From the NCBI GenBank assembly GCA_036497785.1, contig DASXIW010000107.1, positions 1-9,866 on the forward strand: 9,866 nt of DNA, read 5' to 3'. Every line of letters starts with the position of its first letter. Within the stretch, counting starts at the first letter, position 1. The notes under the pieces were generated by a model. It was not told the DNA's origin, made no database searches, and saw only the letters and a program-made list of their open reading frames with translations. Positions 6,168 through 9,866 of this stretch are shown piece by piece. Both the position numbers and the translations under genes were made by a program. The stretch comes from DASXIW01 sp036497785 (lineage in GTDB: Bacteria > Pseudomonadota > Alphaproteobacteria > Acetobacterales > Acetobacteraceae).

Positions 6168-6200
6168 CGGTTTCAAACCGGCGCGTCATCGCTCTACACT
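6168..6200 (+). promoter_or_regulatory. Candidate promoter with overlapping palindrome, aminotransferase gene
   Basis: CGGTTT-C-AAACCG (6168-6180) is a perfect 13-base palindrome. It covers TTTCAA (6171-6176), a poor -35, which is 18 bases from TACACT (6195-6200), a fair -10. A repressor bound to the palindrome would block such a promoter. The next gene starts 40 bases on. The palindrome is seen; promoter and operator roles are inferred. Confidence 0.3.
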
Positions 6201-6239
6201 CGTCTTACCGTCCCCGTGACACTGAGAGGCACAGCAATC

Positions 6240-7649
6240 ATGACCCCGTCGTCCCCGGCCTTTCGGCCGAACTCCGCCGCCGCTCGTGATATCGCCAATG
6301 TTCTGCACCCCTATACCGACCTGAAAGCGCATCAGGAGGTCGGCCCGATAGTGATCAGCCGCGGCGAAGGGGTGCGGGTGTGGGACGAAACCGGCAAGGG
6401 CTATATCGAAAGCGTCGCCGGGCTGTGGTGCGCGTCGCTCGGCTTTTCGAATGAGCGGCTGGTGCAGGCCGCGGCCAACCAGATGCGCAAGTTGCCATTC
6501 TACCACGCCTTCACGGCCAAGTCGCACGAGCCGATGATCGATCTGGCGGAGATGCTGTTGCAGCGTGCGCCCGTGCCAATGAGCAAGGCGTTCTTCGCCA
6601 ATTCCGGCAGCGAAGCCAACGACACGGCCGTCAAGATGGTCTGGTATTTCAACAATGCGGTCGGTCGGCCCAAGAAGAAGAAGCTGATCGGCCGGGTGAA
6701 GGGCTATCACGGCATCACCCTGGCCTCGGCGAGCCTGACCGGCCTGGCGGCCAACCACCGCAGCTTCGACGTGCCGCTGCCCGGTTTCCTGCACACGATG
6801 ACGCCGCACCATTATCACGGCGCCAATCCCGGCGAGTCCGAGGAGGCGTTCGCCACGCGCTGCGCCGATGAGCTGGAAAAGCTGATTCTGGCCGAGGGCC
6901 CGGACACGATCGCCGCGATGTGGGCCGAGCCGATCATGGGGGCGGGTGGCGTGCTGGTGCCGCCGGCGACCTATTTTCAGAAGATCCAGGCGGTGCTGCG
7001 CAAATACGATATCCTGTTCGTCGCCGATGAGGTGATTTGTGGGTTCTGGCGCACCGGCAATTACTGGGGCAGCCAGACCCTGGCCATCCAGCCGGATATC
7101 CTGGTTTGCGCCAAGGCGCTATCGGCGGCCTTCCTGCCGATTTCGGCGGTGATGGTGAATGAGCGCGTGTTCCAGGGCCTGGCCGATGAGAGCCATGTGA
7201 TCGGCACGTTCGGCCATGGCTACACCTATTCCGGCCATCCCGTGCCGGCGGCGGTCGCCGTGGAGACGCTGAAGATCTACGACGAGATGGATATCGGGTC
7301 ACATGTGCGCGAGATCGGCCCTTATATGCAATCCGAGCTGCGTCGTCGTTTCGCCGATCACGAGCTGGTGGGCGAAATCCGGGGGATGGGGCTGATCGCC
7401 GCCGTGGAGCTGGTGGAGGACAAGGCGACGCACCGGAACTTCGATCCGGCGCGGAAGATCGGCTTGCGTTGGTCGAAGCTGGCGGAGGCGAACGGAGTGA
7501 TCGCCCGCGCGCTGGCCAATGACAGCATGGCCTTCAGCCCGCCGCTGATCATTACCAAGGCGGAGCTGGACGAAATGCTGGATGGCATCGGCCGCGCTTT
7601 GGATGAGCTGACGGTCGAGCTGCGCCGCGAGAGGATCGCCGCCGTCTGA
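6240..7649 (+). CDS. Class III omega-aminotransferase (putrescine/omega-amine-pyruvate type)
   Basis: This is a 469-residue PLP-dependent fold-type I aminotransferase that moves an amino group from a terminal amine or omega-amino acid to a keto acid, usually pyruvate. Family marks: GLWCASLGFSNERL and QMRKLPFYHAF near the N-terminus (as in SpuC and the Chromobacterium omega-transaminase), NSGSEAND (121-128) for phosphate binding, KGYHG with Tyr 156 stacking on PLP, WAEPIMGAGGV, VADEVICGF with Asp 263 contacting the PLP nitrogen, and Lys 292 in CAKALSAAFLPISAV as the Schiff-base lysine. HGYTYSGHPV is also typical. ATG 6240 has GAGAGG 10 bases upstream; an in-frame GTG at 6216 has no such site. 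Relatives are often labelled aspartate aminotransferase family, which is misleading. With a PotF-like receptor 4 kb away, putrescine is a reasonable substrate, but beta-alanine, taurine or other amines cannot be excluded. Confidence 0.93.
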   Translation: MTPSSPAFRPNSAAARDIANVLHPYTDLKAHQEVGPIVISRGEGVRVWDETGKGYIESVAGLWCASLGFSNERLVQAAANQMRKLPFYHAFTAKSHEPMIDLAEMLLQRAPVPMSKAFFANSGSEANDTAVKMVWYFNNAVGRPKKKKLIGRVKGYHGITLASASLTGLAANHRSFDVPLPGFLHTMTPHHYHGANPGESEEAFATRCADELEKLILAEGPDTIAAMWAEPIMGAGGVLVPPATYFQKIQAVLRKYDILFVADEVICGFWRTGNYWGSQTLAIQPDILVCAKALSAAFLPISAVMVNERVFQGLADESHVIGTFGHGYTYSGHPVPAAVAVETLKIYDEMDIGSHVREIGPYMQSELRRRFADHELVGEIRGMGLIAAVELVEDKATHRNFDPARKIGLRWSKLAEANGVIARALANDSMAFSPPLIITKAELDEMLDGIGRALDELTVELRRERIAAV

Positions 7650-7657
7650 GCTGGAAC

Positions 7658-7685
7658 GGGATCGGCGCGGCCGCGCGCCGATCCC
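7658..7685 (+). terminator. Hairpin after the aminotransferase, probable terminator without T-run
   Basis: GGGATCGGCGCG (7658-7669) pairs perfectly with CGCGCCGATCCC (7674-7685) around a 4-base loop, eight bases after the stop codon. The 12-bp GC-rich stem is very stable, but no T-run follows, so it may protect the mRNA 3' end or act with other factors rather than as a classic intrinsic terminator. Confidence 0.55.
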
Positions 7686-7732
7686 ACATGCGGCGCCAAT
7701 CGCCCAATTGTTCAATGCTCTGCCCGCCCGCA

Positions 7733-7792
7733 GCGGCGGTCTGATTGCGCATGAGATGACCCGGGATGGTGCTTGCGGGATGAGACCGCCGC
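7733..7792 (+). repeat. 10-base inverted repeat with 40-base spacer, upstream of the lipoprotein
   Basis: GCGGCGGTCT (7733-7742) is the exact reverse complement of AGACCGCCGC (7783-7792). It could form a long-range stem in the leader of the lipoprotein mRNA. No known riboswitch or RNA family is recognised. Confidence 0.4.
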
Positions 7793-7807
7793 GACCAAGT
7801 GTGGTGC

Positions 7808-7846
7808 CCGGGACGTTCTTCGCATGGTGAGGACACCGTCCCGGTG
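7808..7846 (+). repeat. Overlapping, mutually exclusive hairpins just before the lipoprotein ribosome binding site
   Basis: CCGGGACG (7808-7815) pairs with CGTCCCGG (7837-7844). The right arm also takes part in a local hairpin, CACCG (7834-7838) with CGGTG (7842-7846). Only one of the two can form at a time, and both end about 10 bases before the ribosome binding site at 7855-7860. Confidence 0.35.
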
Positions 7847-7863
7847 AAATCGCCGAGGAAGCA

Positions 7864-8532
7864 ATGTCAACCACCCCGCAGATCCTTCCATGGGCGCGCG
7901 CCGGACTGGCGTTGGCCGGGTTGGCCGTGGGCGTTGGCGCTTGCGCGCCCGTCCCCTATGCCAGCTATGCCGCGCCGGATTGCCGTCCGTTCCAGGAATT
8001 GGTCACTGACAACGGCAGGCAGCAGACCCGCTACACCACGCAATGCCAGATGGCTGATGGCAGCTGGCATGTCGTCGCCCAATCCGACGGGACCGCATCG
8101 GCGCCGGCAACGCAGCCGCAGAGTGGCACGGCGACGCCCCTGACACCCAACCCGCAGGGCTACGCTTATGGCACCCTGCCGTATGATCCGGGCTTCGATC
8201 TCAGCTATGCAGGGTACCCGTACCCCTATGCCTCCCCTTATTACTATCCCGATTACTATCCCGATTACTATCCCGATTACTATCCCGGCTATTTCGGCCC
8301 GGGTTTCGCGGTGGGGTTCGGCTTTAACAGGTTCGCGTTTAACAGGTCAGGATTCCACAGGTTCGGGCATGGCGAGTTCGGGCATGGCGAGTTCGGCCAT
8401 GGCGGGTTCGGCCATGGCGGGTTCGGCCATGGCGGGTTCGGCCACAGGGGCTCTGGCGGCTTTGGCGGCGGTGGCTTTCACGGCGGCGGGGGTGGCTTTG
8501 GCGGGGGTGGCATGGGCGGGGGTCACCGCTAG
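7864..8532 (+). CDS. Predicted lipoprotein with Tyr/Pro-rich and His/Gly-rich repeats
   Basis: This 222-residue protein starts with a signal peptide (hydrophobic run about 13-26) ending in a lipobox-like VGAC, so Cys 27 is the likely lipid-bearing residue. Residues about 37-70 hold two Cys and the phrase RPFQELVTDNGRQQ / CQMADGSWHVV, a compact folded segment of a kind seen in small envelope proteins. A Pro/Thr/Ala linker follows, then a tyrosine-rich block with YYPD repeated three times, then FGHG(E/G) repeated five times plus a degenerate sixth, and a Gly-rich end with FGGGGF and HGGGGG. At least nine His fall in the last 70 residues, so metal binding or surface adhesion is possible. GAGGAA at 7855-7860 lies close before the ATG. 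No function is recognised. The repeats are tandem at DNA level and are likely to vary in number between strains. Confidence 0.82.
   Translation: MSTTPQILPWARAGLALAGLAVGVGACAPVPYASYAAPDCRPFQELVTDNGRQQTRYTTQCQMADGSWHVVAQSDGTASAPATQPQSGTATPLTPNPQGYAYGTLPYDPGFDLSYAGYPYPYASPYYYPDYYPDYYPDYYPGYFGPGFAVGFGFNRFAFNRSGFHRFGHGEFGHGEFGHGGFGHGGFGHGGFGHRGSGGFGGGGFHGGGGGFGGGGMGGGHR
8239..8286 (+). repeat. 12-base tandem repeat (YYPD codons)
   Basis: GATTACTATCCC occurs three times without change at 8251-8262, 8263-8274 and 8275-8286, preceded by a near copy at 8239-8250 that differs in its first base. It encodes Asp-Tyr-Tyr-Pro in frame. The lack of synonymous differences points to recent expansion. Confidence 0.9.
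8323..8451 (+). repeat. 15-base-period tandem repeat (FGHGE/FGHGG codons)
   Basis: From 8362 there are two identical units TTCGGGCATGGCGAG, then three identical units TTCGGCCATGGCGGG, then a degenerate unit at 8437-8451. The same 15-base spacing continues upstream: TTTAACAGG at 8323 and 8338 and TTCCACAGG at 8353. The whole block thus spans about nine periods in 129 bases, with newer identical copies in the middle and older, diverged ones at the edges. Confidence 0.9.
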
Positions 8533-8645
8533 AACATGACCGGCGTTGACAGGCGCATGCTCTAACTCCTTGTTTCAGCGAGCAATTTTATGGCCCGGCG
8601 ATTCCACCTAAAGCCATATTGCTCCAAACCGCCGCAGCTGGCTGG
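8533..8645. other. Convergent intergenic gap, nothing recognised
   Basis: These 113 bases separate the ends of the lipoprotein gene and ispB. No stem with a T-run is visible on either strand. A TTGACA at 8546-8551 has no -10 element at a usable distance. Confidence 0.5.
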
Positions 8646-9710
8646 TCAGCGCGCCCGGCTGATCGTGTAGTCGGCCACCGCCATTAGGCTGCGGCGATAG
8701 GGCGAATCCGGAAATATTGCCAGATCGGCCTGTGCCGCGGCGGCGAAGCCGGCCGCCCGGGCGAGCGTGGCGCGGATCGCGTCGCGGCGGCCGATCAGAT
8801 GCATGGCGTGATCCAGATCGGCGTCGGTCTGCTCGCTCGCCTCGATGGTGCGGCGCCAGAAATCGCGTTCACCGGCATCGCCTGCGGCGAAGGCGGCCAG
8901 CACCGGAAGCGTGATCTTGCCCTCGCGGAAATCGTCGCCCACGGTTTTGCCCAGCACCGCCTGATCGGCGGCATAATCCAGCGCGTCATCGACCAGCTGG
9001 AAGGCGATGCCCAGATTCATGCCGTATTGCCATAGCGCCGCCTCCTGTGCCTCCGACCGTTCGGCGACGACGGCACCCACCTGGCAGGCGGCGGCGAAGA
9101 GCGAGGCGGTCTTGCCGCGAATGACGTCGAGATACTGGTCCTCGGTGGTGGACAGGTCGTTTTGCGTGGCCAGTTGCAGCACCTCGCCTTCGGCGATGGT
9201 GGCCGAGGCACGGGACAGGATCTCCAACACCTTCAGCGAGCCGTCCTGCACCATAAGCTGGAAGGCGCGGGCGAACAGGAAATCGCCGACCAGCACTGAG
9301 GCCTTGTTGCCGAACACCGCGTTGGCGCTGGCGAGGCCCCGGCGCAGCAGGCTTTCATCGACCACATCATCATGCAGCAGGGTGGCGGTGTGGATGAACT
9401 CCACGCAGGCGGCCAGGTGCACATGGCGCATGCCGGTGCGGGCTTCGCCCGGATAGCCGCACATGCGGGCGGCCGCCATAGTCAGCAGCGGCCGCAGCCG
9501 CTTGCCGCCGGCAGCCACGATATGGGCGGCGAGTTGCGGAATGAGCGCCACCGGGCTGGTCATGCGGGCGACGATGGAGCGGTTGCACGCTTCCATGTCC
9601 TCGCGCAGCAGGGATAGCAGGACGCCAAGCGCATCCTCTCGCCCATCGGCCATTGCGGGGTCGAGGGGCGTGACGGTGGAGGCCGCAGGCAGGCTGGCGA
9701 GGACGCCCAA
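8646..9710 (-). CDS. ispB: Trans-polyprenyl diphosphate synthase (ubiquinone side chain)
   Basis: This enzyme condenses isopentenyl diphosphate units onto an allylic primer to make the long isoprenoid tail of ubiquinone. With the chosen start it has 354 residues. All family regions are present: GGKRLRPLL, first Asp-rich motif LLHDDVVDE (Asp 114-118), RRGLASANAVFGNKASVLVGDF, GEVLQLA, GKTASLFAAACQVGA, second Asp-rich motif FQLVDDALDY (Asp 241, 242, 245) and KTVGDDFREGKITLP. Small residues (Ala/Thr) lie just before the first motif, as in long-chain synthases. Octaprenyl to decaprenyl cannot be told apart by eye; alphaproteobacteria usually make Q-10. I prefer TTG 9710, with GGGAG six bases upstream; ATG 9653 would still give a complete 335-residue enzyme but has no ribosome binding site. 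The frame is open upstream to the window edge, but a TTG at 9794 lies in the -35 box and is not a credible start. Confidence 0.93.
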   Translation of the reverse strand: MGVLASLPAASTVTPLDPAMADGREDALGVLLSLLREDMEACNRSIVARMTSPVALIPQLAAHIVAAGGKRLRPLLTMAAARMCGYPGEARTGMRHVHLAACVEFIHTATLLHDDVVDESLLRRGLASANAVFGNKASVLVGDFLFARAFQLMVQDGSLKVLEILSRASATIAEGEVLQLATQNDLSTTEDQYLDVIRGKTASLFAAACQVGAVVAERSEAQEAALWQYGMNLGIAFQLVDDALDYAADQAVLGKTVGDDFREGKITLPVLAAFAAGDAGERDFWRRTIEASEQTDADLDHAMHLIGRRDAIRATLARAAGFAAAAQADLAIFPDSPYRRSLMAVADYTISRAR

Positions 9711-9716
9711 ATCTCT

Positions 9717-9721
9717 CTCCC
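9717..9721 (-). promoter_or_regulatory. Ribosome binding site deciding the TTG start of ispB
   Basis: Read on the minus strand, GGGAG is followed by six bases and then TTG 9710. No comparable site precedes ATG 9653 or TTG 9794. Confidence 0.55.
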
Positions 9722-9764
9722 AGAGCGCGATCAGACGGAGCGCACCCCTCGCGGCGTGCGTTGC

Positions 9765-9794
9765 AACATATCGGCGCGCCGGAAGAAGGGTCAA
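9765..9794 (-). promoter_or_regulatory. Sigma-70 promoter of ispB
   Basis: On the minus strand TTGACC (9794-9789) and TATGTT (9770-9765) are 18 bases apart, matching the consensus at five and four of six positions. Transcription would begin near 9758, giving a leader of about 45-50 bases before TTG 9710. Confidence 0.6.
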
Positions 9795-9866
9795 GGCGAG
9801 GCGGATGTGGGACCGGTCATCAGGGGCTTTGCCGAAGCGCCGGGATAGCGGAAGCTGCTTCTTATG

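Larger units (their letters stand above)
5942..6239. other. Intergenic region before the aminotransferase, rich in short palindromes
   Basis: About 300 bases with no gene I can support. It is less GC-rich than its surroundings in places (for instance TTATAAATTTTT at 6096-6107). It holds a 13-base palindrome at 6023-6035, a hairpin at 6126-6153 followed by ATTTT, and a second 13-base palindrome at 6168-6180 that overlaps a weak candidate -35. A short open frame at 5977-6219 is arginine-rich and resembles nothing known to me. Confidence 0.6.

Noticed and set aside
5977..6219. 80-codon plus-strand frame before the aminotransferase, with a CxxC
   Set aside because: It has no ribosome binding site, no known similarity by eye, a chance-like basic composition, and it covers the region where the palindromes and likely promoter lie.
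5157..6239. Search for tRNA genes or small RNAs in the larger gaps
   Set aside because: No cloverleaf with an acceptor stem and a T-loop GTTCRA-type box could be found in either gap on either strand.
8546..8590. TTGACA as a -35 element between the lipoprotein and ispB
   Set aside because: No -10-like sequence lies 15-19 bases downstream and no gene follows on that strand.

Overview
This is a GC-rich stretch with proteobacterial gene content. The mix of genes fits an alphaproteobacterium, perhaps Acetobacteraceae or a relative: a free-standing gluQ, a MucR/Ros-like N-terminal region, a conserved stand-alone HNH endonuclease, an omega-aminotransferase, and an IspB-type polyprenyl synthase with several TTG starts. 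That placement is inference from protein families; no rRNA or marker gene is present. I see no prophage, CRISPR array, insertion sequence, tRNA or rRNA.

Layout. (1) Positions 1-2937, minus strand, read right to left: a PotF-like polyamine-binding protein, then directly (TGA followed by TTG) a PotA/PotG-like ABC ATPase, then an MHS-type MFS transporter that is broken by two single-base frameshifts and runs off the left edge. No ABC permease gene is visible. (2) 2931-3603, plus strand: a small MucR-N-terminus-like protein without a zinc finger, starting almost on top of the potF start, followed 19 bases later by a cupin that lacks several usual metal ligands. (3) 3613-5156: gluQ on minus (convergent with the cupin, divergent from the next gene) and a PLP-type serine esterase on plus. 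(4) 5214-5941: an HNH endonuclease with its own promoter, a TTG start and a strong, symmetrical terminator. (5) 5942-7649: an intergenic stretch rich in palindromes leading to a class III omega-aminotransferase. (6) 7650-8532: a structured leader and a His/Gly/Tyr-rich repeat lipoprotein. (7) 8646-9794: an ispB-like trans-polyprenyl diphosphate synthase on minus with a clear sigma-70 promoter.

How they may work together. The strongest theme is amine metabolism. The PotF-like receptor and its ATPase would take up putrescine or a similar diamine, and the aminotransferase of the putrescine/omega-amine-pyruvate type could remove an amino group from it. They are about 4 kb apart and not in one operon, so the link is only suggestive. 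GluQ (tRNA-Asp queuosine modification) and IspB (quinone side chain) are housekeeping functions.

The window is mostly ordinary chromosome. The parts most worth a second look are the decayed (or mis-sequenced) MFS gene beside a permease-less polyamine ABC pair, the MucR-like/cupin pair, the 15-base-period repeat lipoprotein, and the inverted-repeat-rich leaders before the aminotransferase and the lipoprotein.
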